A stretch of 10,514 nucleotides of DNA from an uncultured Clostridia bacterium (GTDB lineage Bacteria > Bacillota > Clostridia > TANB77 > CAG-508): NCBI GenBank assembly GCA_934131055.1, contig CAKOZB010000045.1, forward strand, positions 1 to 10,514, in the 5' to 3' direction. Both the position numbers and the translations under genes were made by a program. Each line of letters opens with the position of its first letter. The stretch's first letter is position 1. Below are positions 1 to 7,613 of the stretch, one piece after another. The notes beneath the pieces are model-generated. The model was given only the letters and a program-made list of their open reading frames with translations. It ran no database searches and was not told the DNA's origin.

Positions 1-2
1 AT

Positions 3-662
3 TCTAAAGAGTATGTAGAATTAACAACACCACCATTAATTGCCAAAATAGACATGAAGGCAAATACAGTTGTAACTTCATCTATGATTGCAAAATCTGA
101 TGAGAAAACAACAAATGATTTAAGAATTCAAGAATATAACATGTTAAGACTATCAAGCCAGATTGCTGCAGAAGATTATATAGATATTAGATTTAGAATG
201 CCTTCTGGAGAAGACTACATTGTTGTATCTAAGAAAAAAGTTGAAATTCCACAAATAGATGGAGTAGATTCAGCAACTACAATTTGGTTACAATTAACAG
301 AAGATGAAATTCTTACTATGAGTAATGCAATTGTTGAAAATTATATGATTGAAGGATCTGTGCTTTATACAGCAAAATATGTTGAACCTGGAACACAAGA
401 AAAAGCTACACCAACATATGTTCCAAGTGAAGCAGTTCAGAATTTACTAAGAAATAATGATTCAAATATTTTAAATACTGCAAAACTAGCTTTACTTACG
501 AGATATCAAGGAAATTCAGATGTAAGAAATAACATAAATAATACAAAGAATTCTATAGATCCAGATGATGTAGCAACAAATATCAGTACTGGAGTTAAAC
601 AGGAAGTTTCTACAGCACAAGAACAAAGACAAGATTACTTAGATGCCTTATCAGGTAAATAA
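3..662 (+). CDS. CpaB/RcpC-like SAF-domain pilus assembly protein (5' partial)
   Basis: The reading frame is open back to base 3, so the gene starts before the window; the Met codon at 54 is internal, and 219 residues are visible. The visible start (AKIDMKANTVVTSSMI) resembles the SAF/CpaB 'ipaGtvvt..mi' segment. About 50 residues later comes an IDIRFRMPSGEDYIVVS segment, matching the 'VDIR...PdG.DyiVvs' stretch of CpaB/RcpC proteins. In Tad systems CpaB/RcpC is an envelope-associated accessory protein; its role in a Gram-positive host without a secretin is unclear. The last ~90 residues are hydrophilic, rich in Asn, Gln and Thr, and have no motif I recognise. It lies 28 bases upstream of the first MinD-like gene on the same strand, which supports a shared transcript. 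The family call is fairly firm; the exact role is inference. Confidence 0.75.
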   Translation, partial: SKEYVELTTPPLIAKIDMKANTVVTSSMIAKSDEKTTNDLRIQEYNMLRLSSQIAAEDYIDIRFRMPSGEDYIVVSKKKVEIPQIDGVDSATTIWLQLTEDEILTMSNAIVENYMIEGSVLYTAKYVEPGTQEKATPTYVPSEAVQNLLRNNDSNILNTAKLALLTRYQGNSDVRNNINNTKNSIDPDDVATNISTGVKQEVSTAQEQRQDYLDALSGK

Positions 663-690
663 TAGATAGAATACTTCTAGGAGGAGACAA

Positions 691-1383
691 ATGGAAAAGA
701 TAAATTTTATAGGAGCATATGATAAAACAGATTCTATAATGTATATTGCAAAAATTTTAACAGAAATGAAGAAGAAAGTTATAATAGTTGATGCAACAAT
801 AACACAAAAAACAAAATATGTTATACCAACTATAGATAGTAGAAGTGAATATATAGCAAATTATGCAAATATAGATTTTGCAATAGGTTTTACTAATTAT
901 AATGATATAAAAACATATCTTGGCATGCCTCAATCTGCTGCATTTACATATGATTATATGCTTATAGATATTGATAATTCTGATTTGTTAAATAACTTTG
1001 ATGTTTATAGTTCTAAGAAAAATTATTTTGTTACATCCTTCGATTTATATGCATTAAAGAAAGGAGTGGAAGTCTTAAAAAGACTTTCACTACCTGTGGA
1101 AATAATGAAAGTATATTTTTCAAATTTAATGTCTCAGTCAGAAGATGATTATTTTAATTATATAGCTACTGGGTGTAGAGTAAAATGGAACCAAGATAAA
1201 ATATATTTTCCATTATTAAATGAAGACCTAGATGTTATTAAAGAAAACCAACGATTATCTAAAATAAGATTTAAAGGCTTAAGCAATGAATATAAAACAT
1301 CACTTATGGAATGGACTCAAGATATATGTGGAGACTCTAATGGAGTAAAAAAAGCATGTAGACAAATAGAAAGAGGAGTATAA
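691..1383 (+). CDS. TadZ/CpaE-like MinD/ParA-superfamily protein with degenerate P-loop (first of pair)
   Basis: A 230-residue protein with a MinD/ParA-like layout. An N-terminal strand runs into a P-loop-like segment (G8-A-Y-D-K12-T13), then a long helix, then the strand KKVIIVDATI with Asp34 at the usual switch-I position, then a Walker-B-like strand YMLIDID around Asp93. The canonical KGGxGKT(T/S) is not conserved: Lys12 and Thr13 remain but the glycine pattern is lost, so ATP binding or hydrolysis may be weak. TadZ/CpaE proteins are known for atypical ATPase domains and for placing Tad machinery at a cell pole; that role here is inferred from family and context. AGGAGGAG at 679-686 sets the ATG at 691. 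It ends 2 bases before a second protein of the same superfamily. Confidence 0.72.
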   Translation: MEKINFIGAYDKTDSIMYIAKILTEMKKKVIIVDATITQKTKYVIPTIDSRSEYIANYANIDFAIGFTNYNDIKTYLGMPQSAAFTYDYMLIDIDNSDLLNNFDVYSSKKNYFVTSFDLYALKKGVEVLKRLSLPVEIMKVYFSNLMSQSEDDYFNYIATGCRVKWNQDKIYFPLLNEDLDVIKENQRLSKIRFKGLSNEYKTSLMEWTQDICGDSNGVKKACRQIERGV

Positions 1384-1385
1384 AT

Positions 1386-2225
1386 ATGGCAGTAGTATCT
1401 TTTTGGGGAAATAACACAAAAGAAACAGGACAAACATTATCAGTTGTTGCACTCGGAACAGAAATGGCAATTGACCATAATAACAAGATTCTTATTGTGT
1501 CGACAGGGTTTAATGAAACAACAATGGAAGATTGCTTTTGGGAAAAGAAAAAGAATAATGGAATAATCCCAGAAAATGGAGTAAAAACAGGTGGAATAGC
1601 AAATGGTTTTGAAGGATTAATAAAAGTAATACAAAGTAATAGAACATCATCTAACATTATAAGAGATTATGCGAAAGTTGTATTTAAAAGCAGATTAGAC
1701 GTATTACCAGCACCAACAACAAGAAACCCAAAGATGTATAATACTATAACATCATATTATAAAGATGTTTTAAAGTTTGCTAATAAAGAGTATGATTTGG
1801 TTCTTGTTGATGTAGATAAAAGAATAAGTGTTGAAGACAAATCAGCAATACTTCAAGTCTCGGACGCTGTTGTGATTACATTTAAACAGGGATTAGAGGA
1901 AATTGAAGAAATAAAGCAACTTAGAGAACAATATCCTGATAAGAAAAAAACGAATATTATGTTTATGATGGGAAAATATGATTTCGATTCGAAATATAAT
2001 ACAAAAAATATAACTAGAATGTTAAAAGAAACAAAAGAGATATCTGCAGTTCCATATAATATAGGATTTTATGAAGCTAGCATGGAAGGCAAAGTTGCAG
2101 ATTTCTTCTTAAATAATAGAACTTTGAATGACAGTTCAAGTGCAAATGCAAAATTTTTGCAGGAATGCAAGAGGGGCTGTGATAATATTTTAGCAAAGTT
2201 GGAAGATTTAAAAATGAGAATGTAA
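1386..2225 (+). CDS. TadZ/CpaE-like MinD/ParA-superfamily protein with degenerate P-loop (second of pair)
   Basis: A 279-residue protein opening with a short strand (VVSFWG) and a P-loop-like segment G8-N-N-T-K-E-T-G15-Q16-T17, where Gln16 takes the place of the catalytic P-loop lysine. The following strand (KILIVSTGF) and the Walker-B-like YDLVLVDVD near residues 136-144 complete the MinD/ParA fold signature. The C-terminal third (IMFMMGKYDFDSKYN, then ISAVPYN) looks like the strand that follows in MinD-type proteins and the 'ip.d' region. Loss of the lysine suggests a pseudo-ATPase or a partner for the preceding protein. Its binding site AGAGGAG (1372-1378) lies inside the end of the upstream gene, so the two are probably translationally coupled. 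Positioning the Tad machine is the likely role, by inference. Confidence 0.73.
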   Translation: MAVVSFWGNNTKETGQTLSVVALGTEMAIDHNNKILIVSTGFNETTMEDCFWEKKKNNGIIPENGVKTGGIANGFEGLIKVIQSNRTSSNIIRDYAKVVFKSRLDVLPAPTTRNPKMYNTITSYYKDVLKFANKEYDLVLVDVDKRISVEDKSAILQVSDAVVITFKQGLEEIEEIKQLREQYPDKKKTNIMFMMGKYDFDSKYNTKNITRMLKETKEISAVPYNIGFYEASMEGKVADFFLNNRTLNDSSSANAKFLQECKRGCDNILAKLEDLKMRM

Positions 2226-2246
2226 GCCTAACGAAAGGAGAAAAAT

Positions 2247-4166
2247 ATGATTGCCAATCTTATATTGATAGTAGTTGTTTTAGGAGTAGCCTTTGCAATT
2301 ATTCGTAGGTTTATTACCAAAAGACAAAACGAAGAATCAGATGAAAAAATGCAGGTTGATGATAGAACATATACCTTGGAAATGATGATAAGTTTCGTAA
2401 AAAGAAGATTAGATGAAATTACTAAAATCAACTTGTATGATATAGGTCTTTCAGAGGAAGAATTAAAAAGAAGAAAGAATAAGAAATATGAATTAAAAAA
2501 GGCTTTAAAAGGTTGTACATATGGAGATGTAAATGATAAAAAATACATAAAAGAATTAATTTACGATATGTTATATAATGAATATGGAGTAAATGAAACA
2601 AATGTATCAAAAGCAATACCTTTTGATGTACCATCACTTTTAACAGCTCAAGATAAATTCGATATTATATTATATATGTACAAATCTGAATTTGGTTATG
2701 AAGCATTTGCTGAAATTATGAAAAAATATAACCTTGATGATTTGAAATACATAGAAGGGGAGTCAAAACCTTCATACGTTATAACTCCAGAGGAAATTGA
2801 TGATATTTATGAAAAAGAAAACTTTGCATTAACATTCCAAGATAAATTGAATGTTGTTGTACAAAGAATATATCAACAGTATAAAGGTTATAGCAGTATA
2901 GATGAAATAAGAGATATGAATATAGATGGTATATCAGGTGGTGTATCTGGTCTTCCAGAAAGCTTCCTAAGCCAGGTTGCTCAAACAGAAGGAGATTACT
3001 TAAGCCAAATTTCTGAACATAAAGTACCACGTGCTTGTGATAGTATTTGGATAATGTTCCATGGTAAATCTATACGTTTAGCTTTTCTTTCATTTGGAAC
3101 AGAGGCAGAGCTTAAAAGAGTTTGCCAGAATATATACAAATTTAACAACCCAGGACAGTTATCAGATACAAATGGTTACAAGATTAACGAAATGAAAGAT
3201 GGTTCTCGTGTCGTTGTTGTTAGACCAAGTATGTCTGAAACATGGGCATTCTTCGTAAGAAAGTTCGATGTTAAGCGTGCAACACTAGAACAAATAGTAA
3301 AATTTCCGGGAAAAGAAGATACAATCGATTTATTAAAATACTTAGTAAAAGGAGCTAGAATTATTTCTCTTACTGGTGAGCAGGGTTGTGGTAAAACAAC
3401 AATGCTTATGGCCATGATAGAAAACATATACGAAACAATGAACCTTCGTATTACAGAAACTGCCTTCGAGCTTCACTTAAGAAAAATATATCCAACAAGA
3501 AACATATTATCAATGCGTGAAACAGAAACAATTTCTGGACAGGCCTGCTTGGACGTTCAGAAAAAGACTGATGGTTCTGTTAACATCATCGGTGAGGTTG
3601 CAACTGACCCCGTAGCATCTTGGATGATCCAATCTGCACAGGTTGCTTCTAAATTTACATTATTTACTCACCACGCTAAAACCTTCCCAGACTTGGTAAC
3701 AGCACTTCGTAACTCAATGCTTAGAGCTGGTGTGTTCAAGGATGAAAGAACAGCAGAAGAACAGGTTGTTTCAGTATTAAACTTCGATATCCACTTAGTT
3801 AAAGACTTTAGAGGTAGAAGATATATAGAAAGAATAACAGAATGTATTCCAGTTGAAGAAAGAAACGAATATACATTTGATTACAGAAAAGAAAAGACAC
3901 TAGAAGGAAAATTAGACAAATTCATGGACAACGCAACAAACTTCTTCACAAAAACAACAAACAGAGAATTATATAAATACAGAAATGTATTAGAGTATCA
4001 TGATGGAACATATGTGTTAACAAACCCTATAAGTGATCATAATATCAAAGAAATGTTGAATAATATGGATGACAGAGATGCAGAAGAGTTTAAAAAATTT
4101 GTTAAGAGAAATTATGGCATAGATGCACATAGAGACTCTGACGAAATAGAAGAAGAAACTAAATAA
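2247..4166 (+). CDS. tadA: TadA/CpaF-like type II/IV secretion system ATPase with N-terminal membrane segment
   Basis: This 639-residue protein is the motor ATPase of the locus. The C-terminal half carries the secretion-ATPase signatures: Walker A G377-EQGCGK383-TT, an Asp-box-like ITETAFELHL (402-411), a Walker B with catalytic Glu450 in NIIGEV, and a His box with His475-His476 in FTLFTHHAKTFPDLVTALRN. This order matches TadA/CpaF/VirB11-like hexameric ATPases that power pilus assembly. Two departures stand out. Residues 2-18 form a hydrophobic helix followed by Arg/Lys (IIRRFITKR), so the protein may be membrane-anchored although family members are normally cytoplasmic. The usual GEVR after Walker B reads GEVA. 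AAAGGAG (2234-2240) fixes the start. The preceding MinD-like genes and the following platform protein fit a Tad operon. Arg codon use changes within the ATPase core (see findings). Confidence 0.92.
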   Translation: MIANLILIVVVLGVAFAIIRRFITKRQNEESDEKMQVDDRTYTLEMMISFVKRRLDEITKINLYDIGLSEEELKRRKNKKYELKKALKGCTYGDVNDKKYIKELIYDMLYNEYGVNETNVSKAIPFDVPSLLTAQDKFDIILYMYKSEFGYEAFAEIMKKYNLDDLKYIEGESKPSYVITPEEIDDIYEKENFALTFQDKLNVVVQRIYQQYKGYSSIDEIRDMNIDGISGGVSGLPESFLSQVAQTEGDYLSQISEHKVPRACDSIWIMFHGKSIRLAFLSFGTEAELKRVCQNIYKFNNPGQLSDTNGYKINEMKDGSRVVVVRPSMSETWAFFVRKFDVKRATLEQIVKFPGKEDTIDLLKYLVKGARIISLTGEQGCGKTTMLMAMIENIYETMNLRITETAFELHLRKIYPTRNILSMRETETISGQACLDVQKKTDGSVNIIGEVATDPVASWMIQSAQVASKFTLFTHHAKTFPDLVTALRNSMLRAGVFKDERTAEEQVVSVLNFDIHLVKDFRGRRYIERITECIPVEERNEYTFDYRKEKTLEGKLDKFMDNATNFFTKTTNRELYKYRNVLEYHDGTYVLTNPISDHNIKEMLNNMDDRDAEEFKKFVKRNYGIDAHRDSDEIEEETK

Positions 4167-4173
4167 TATCATC

Positions 4174-4183
4174 AAAGGAGGTG
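4174..4183 (+). promoter_or_regulatory. Ribosome binding site with unusually long spacing, for the platform protein gene
   Basis: AAAGGAGGTG is a near-perfect complement to the 3' end of 16S rRNA, but it ends about 14 bases before the ATG at 4198, compared with 5-9 bases for most neighbours. No in-frame ATG, GTG or TTG lies between, and the next in-frame ATG (4225) is farther away, so 4198 stays the best start. The spacing could lower translation of this large membrane protein; that is inference. Confidence 0.6.
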
Positions 4184-4197
4184 CAAAAAACAACATA

Positions 4198-6276
4198 ATG
4201 AATAGCAAATTAATAATATATTTGATGGCTGGAGTAGGAGTACTCTTTATGGCAATTGTTGTTGCATATGTTGTATTAAGTAAAAAGCTAAAAGCTTCTG
4301 ATACAATGCAAATAAAACAATTGAGAGAAGGTACTCAGGAAAAAAGTTTTTCTTTTGAAATTCTTTATCAAAAATTGTACAACATATATATACGAAATCC
4401 TTTTACAAAAAGATATTTGTTCAAAGTAAGAAGAAGACTTGAAATTATAAATATTGATGATGAATATTTAACAAGAAAGCAAACATCAGCAATAGTTACT
4501 AAAGCGCTTATGATGATTATTCCAATTACATTAGTAATAATTTTAATAACCAAAAGTAATACTTTATTGATGTCAATATTACTATTATTTGAATTATTTA
4601 TGATAGATACATTAGTAGATGGAATGGTTGATAAGATTGATAATAAATTACTAGTTCAACAGATAGATTTCTTTGCTGAAATAAGACATGCTTACCATGA
4701 ATTTAACATGGTTGAGGAGGCTATATATCAAGTTGCTCAAGGCGATAGTGCTCCAGAAATGTCTAGACAGGCTGAAAAAATATATGAAATATTAATTTCA
4801 AATGATCCTGAAAGTGAACTGGAGAAATATTATGATGTTGCACCAAATAGTTACTTAAAAGAATTTGCAGGTATCTCATATTTGACGAAAGAATTTGGTG
4901 ATAGAACAGTAGATAAGACATCGTTATATTTAAAAAACTTAAATAACATAAGCCAAGAGATGCAACTTGAAATATTAAAGAGAGATAAACTAGACTATGT
5001 GTTCCAAAGCTTATCTGTAATTTCTATATTACCATTATTATGTTTGGAACCAATTAAAAGTTGGGCTGTATCAGAATTCAACTTTACAAAGTCATTTTAT
5101 TATGGAAAAAATGGAATGATAGTTCAGTTATTGCTTGTTATTCTAACATTTATATGTTATATCTTAACAAGAAAATTAAAAGATAATGGCTCAACAGCAA
5201 TAAATACAAAACCAGAACATCCTTGGGAAGAAAAGGTTTATAATATACCTGTGGTTAAGAAAATTGTAGATTTATTCATACCTAAAGATGGAACAAAAGA
5301 AAGGCGTAAGCTTAGAAATTTAATAAAAGATTCGGCTTCAAAAGATAAAATAGAATGGATTTATGTAAAAAGATTGCTACTTACAGTTGTAACATTCTTT
5401 GCTTCACTTATAATACTTACACAATTACATAGAATTCAAATAAATTATATATACACAGAACCTACTTCAACATATAACATTGTTGGCGAAATGTCTGGTA
5501 AAGATTTGAAAAAGGCAGAAGAGCTTACAGAAAGTGATAATAAATTCCTAAATATGTTTAAGGGAAAGACTGATACAACACAAAAAGATATAGAAAAAGC
5601 AATGAAAAAATCTGATGATTATAAACAAAGTACAGATGATGAAATTGCGACAGCTGCGGAAAGAGTATTAGGAAAATTAAGACAGGTAAACAGCGAATAT
5701 TTAAGCTGGTTTGAAATAGTACTAGCAATGGTATTTGCAATAATAGGATACAACTTACCAGTGTGGTTACTATTTTTCCAAAAAAAGATGAGAAAAATGG
5801 AAATGGAAAACGAGGTAATGCAATTCCAAACCATTATACTTATGCTTATGAGAATAGAGAGAGTTAATGTTGAAATGATTTTGGAATGGCTTGAAAGATA
5901 TTCAAACATATTTAGAGAGCCAATTGCAAAGTGTGTTAATAACTACGAGAGTGGTCCATGGGAAGCACTTGAAGAAATGAAAGATGACGTTAATTATAAA
6001 GAATTCATAAGACTTATAGAAAGTATGCAGGCAGCAGTTGAAAAAATTCCTATTGCAGAAGCTTTTGATGAGTTGGATTCTGAAAGAGATTACTACCAGG
6101 AAAGAAGAAAAGAGTCAAATGCAAGATTAATCCAAAAGAAGGGTATGATAGGAAAAGTAATTGGATTTGCTCCAATGGTTGGATTGTTTGTTGGATATTT
6201 GATTATACCATTGGTATTCATTGGATTAATGAGCATGATGTCATCTATGAACGATATGTCATCGATGGCAGCTTAG
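4198..6276 (+). CDS. Fused TadB-TadC-like inner-membrane platform protein with two T2SSF-type domains
   Basis: A 692-residue membrane protein. Predicted hydrophobic segments lie near residues 4-26, 102-118, 122-139, 268-285, 308-324, 393-410, 504-527 and 655-682. Two cytoplasmic helical regions resemble T2SSF (GspF/TadB/TadC) domains. The first is about 152-267, beginning QQIDFFAEIRHA and ending near the 268 membrane segment. The second is about 540-650, beginning VMQFQTIILMLMRIERVN, with KIPIAEAFDEL and the basic RRKESNARLIQKKG before the last helix. TadB and TadC are normally separate proteins of roughly 300 residues, so this looks like a head-to-tail fusion. It would be the membrane platform that works with the upstream TadA-like ATPase. 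A Lys/Asp-rich loop of about 90 residues (411-503) probably faces outward. The gene ends with TAG, 18 bases before the first pilin-like gene. Confidence 0.82.
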   Translation: MNSKLIIYLMAGVGVLFMAIVVAYVVLSKKLKASDTMQIKQLREGTQEKSFSFEILYQKLYNIYIRNPFTKRYLFKVRRRLEIINIDDEYLTRKQTSAIVTKALMMIIPITLVIILITKSNTLLMSILLLFELFMIDTLVDGMVDKIDNKLLVQQIDFFAEIRHAYHEFNMVEEAIYQVAQGDSAPEMSRQAEKIYEILISNDPESELEKYYDVAPNSYLKEFAGISYLTKEFGDRTVDKTSLYLKNLNNISQEMQLEILKRDKLDYVFQSLSVISILPLLCLEPIKSWAVSEFNFTKSFYYGKNGMIVQLLLVILTFICYILTRKLKDNGSTAINTKPEHPWEEKVYNIPVVKKIVDLFIPKDGTKERRKLRNLIKDSASKDKIEWIYVKRLLLTVVTFFASLIILTQLHRIQINYIYTEPTSTYNIVGEMSGKDLKKAEELTESDNKFLNMFKGKTDTTQKDIEKAMKKSDDYKQSTDDEIATAAERVLGKLRQVNSEYLSWFEIVLAMVFAIIGYNLPVWLLFFQKKMRKMEMENEVMQFQTIILMLMRIERVNVEMILEWLERYSNIFREPIAKCVNNYESGPWEALEEMKDDVNYKEFIRLIESMQAAVEKIPIAEAFDELDSERDYYQERRKESNARLIQKKGMIGKVIGFAPMVGLFVGYLIIPLVFIGLMSMMSSMNDMSSMAA

Positions 6277-6294
6277 AAGGGAGGACGAAATACT

Positions 6295-6789
6295 ATGGAA
6301 AATGCAACAAAAGCGTTGGAAATGGCAGGAAGTCTCCTAATAGGAGTATTGTTGCTTGGTTGTTTATTGTTTGCTTATACTAGAATGTCAGAATTGAAAG
6401 ATACTGAACACAAAGTAGAAGTAAGTGAGCAGGCGAAAGATTTTAATCAAGATTATGAAACATATAATAGAAACAATTTATATGGAAGTGATTTATTTTC
6501 GCTAGCTAATCAAATTGAGGATTATAACAAAAAAGAAGCCGATGGAAAAGCATATGGAAGAATCGAAATGAAAGTGACTCTAAAAACAGAAATAATAAAT
6601 GCTAAATTTTTTACAGATATGACATATGATGGTGACAGCTTAAATCAAAAATATAATAATCTAGCAAAAGCTATAAATAAAATAAACAAAGAATATTATG
6701 GAAAAGCAATTTCATATTGGGCAAATTATGGCACCGGGTCAAGGCTAGAAAGTCAATTGTTACAAGAACTGCGGACAAACAAAATATAA
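6295..6789 (+). CDS. Pilin-like protein, truncated by a frameshift (MENA family)
   Basis: The 164-residue frame starts MENATKALEMAGSLLIGVLL, an acidic N-terminus leading at once into a membrane helix (about residues 5-28), shared with the genes at 6975, 8110 and 8564. A family body motif follows at FNQDYETYNRNNLYGSDLF and the Asn-rich region after it. The frame stops at 6787-6789 after ELRTNKI. The expected C-terminus (KCISIEY...RIKYMEF), which matches the end of the gene at 7627-8055, continues in the +1 frame to 6955. Removing one A from the AAAA run at 6781-6784 joins both parts into a protein of about 219 residues. AAGGGAGG (6277-6284) drives the ATG at 6295. Role: predicted minor pilin or pseudopilin. 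The truncated form may be inactive; a sequencing error cannot be excluded. Confidence 0.72.
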   Translation: MENATKALEMAGSLLIGVLLLGCLLFAYTRMSELKDTEHKVEVSEQAKDFNQDYETYNRNNLYGSDLFSLANQIEDYNKKEADGKAYGRIEMKVTLKTEIINAKFFTDMTYDGDSLNQKYNNLAKAINKINKEYYGKAISYWANYGTGSRLESQLLQELRTNKI

Positions 6790-6955
6790 CAGTATAACAG
6801 ATTCAAAAAAAGAAGAATTAAAAAACAAAATTACAGAATATAAAGACTATTTAAGTGAGCAAAAAGACATAGCAAGAAAGAGCTTTAAATGTATTTCAAT
6901 AGAATATTACAATGATACAGGAAGAATAAAATATATGGAATTTACAGAAAAATAA
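6749..6955 (+). pseudogene. Out-of-frame C-terminal remainder of the pilin-like gene at 6295
   Basis: In the +1 frame relative to 6295 the sequence is open from 6749 (after a TAG at 6746-6748) to TAA at 6953-6955. It encodes a Lys/Glu-rich helix (YNSITDSKKEELKNKI) and then SFKCISIEYYNDTGRIKYMEF. That ending aligns well with SFKCTKIEYHEKTHRVKYMYF in the gene at 7627-8055 and more loosely with FKCTDIKINENSKRV at 6975-7508. No start codon or binding site precedes this stretch, and the only Met is near its end, so it cannot be an independent gene. It is best read as the lost C-terminus of the upstream frame. The frames can only be joined between 6749 and 6786. Confidence 0.75.
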
Positions 6956-6974
6956 AATATAGGAGGAGAAAATA

Positions 6975-7508
6975 GTGGAGAATGCAAGTAGAGCCTTAAT
7001 AATGGCTGCTGGTGTATTAGTCGGAGTATTATTACTATCTTTAGCTGTGTATTTATTCACTATTTTCGGAAACTTCGGTTCAGAAATGACTACACAGATG
7101 AATGAAAAAAATCTTTCTGAATTTAATGCGCAGTTTACGAAGTATGAAAGTTATCAAGATGAAAATGGTAAATGGCAAAATACGTGTAGGGCACAAGATG
7201 TTGTGACAATTGCAAATCTAGCAAAAGAGAACAATAATAAATATGACTATACTGTAAATGATGCCGATAAAGGATATTATTATGTAAAGGTAATAGTAAA
7301 GAATGTAAGCAGTAATTACAAAGATAATTTTGAGATTGCATCATTGAATGACTATACTACTTTTTTAGCAAATTATTCAGGAGAGTCAATATATTCTGAA
7401 GAACAGCAAAAGGATATTTTTAATGTAATATACTTTAAATGCACTGATATAAAGATAAATGAAAATAGCAAGCGTGTGTGTAGCATTACATTCACAAGAA
7501 TGAAATAA
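6975..7508 (+). CDS. Pilin-like protein, MENA family (GTG start)
   Basis: A 177-residue protein that starts at a GTG, set by AGGAGGAG at 6961-6968; the N-terminus then reads MENASRALIMAAGVLVGVLL like its paralogues. One membrane helix covers about residues 5-30, and the rest is polar and presumably outside the cell. After the helix comes the family body: LSEFNAQFTKYESY, an insertion, AQDVVTIANLAKENNNK, a beta-rich region (GYYYVKVIVKNVS), and a closing FKCTDIKINENSKRVCSITF. There is no basic leader or prepilin peptidase-type cleavage site before the helix. The likely role is a minor pilin or pseudopilin of the Tad-like machine, inferred from context and layout. It sits 19 bases after the repaired end of the preceding pilin-like gene. 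Confidence 0.78.
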   Translation: MENASRALIMAAGVLVGVLLLSLAVYLFTIFGNFGSEMTTQMNEKNLSEFNAQFTKYESYQDENGKWQNTCRAQDVVTIANLAKENNNKYDYTVNDADKGYYYVKVIVKNVSSNYKDNFEIASLNDYTTFLANYSGESIYSEEQQKDIFNVIYFKCTDIKINENSKRVCSITFTRMK

Positions 7509-7584
7509 TAGAAGGTTAAATTTAATGTGTCTGTAAATGAAGATAGGTAAATTCTAACAAATGAATAAAAAATAAGATAAAATA

Positions 7585-7613
7585 TTGCATAATAAAATCT
7601 TAAATGTTATAAT
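7585..7613 (+). promoter_or_regulatory. Possible internal promoter with extended -10
   Basis: TTGCAT (7585-7590), 17 bases, then TGTTATAAT with TATAAT at 7608-7613 and the TG of an extended -10. This lies in the longest gap of the cluster's pilin half (7509-7626), just before the gene at 7627. The -35 matches only its TTG. A start about 7 bases downstream would leave almost no leader before the gene and would cut off its binding site. Such matches are common by chance in AT-rich DNA. Confidence 0.25.

Noticed and set aside
1337..1657. Minus-strand open frame opposite the MinD-like genes, and similar minus-strand frames elsewhere
   Set aside because: They mirror well-supported + strand genes, lack ribosome binding sites, and have Leu/Phe/Ile-rich low-complexity translations typical of antisense shadows.
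4181..4198. Five-codon GTG frame whose TAA overlaps the ATG of the platform gene
   Set aside because: The GTG is part of the ribosome binding site itself, so initiation there is not feasible.
7516..7525. Palindrome TTAAATTTAA after the gene at 6975
   Set aside because: Weak AT-only stem with no loop and no terminator T run; likely chance.
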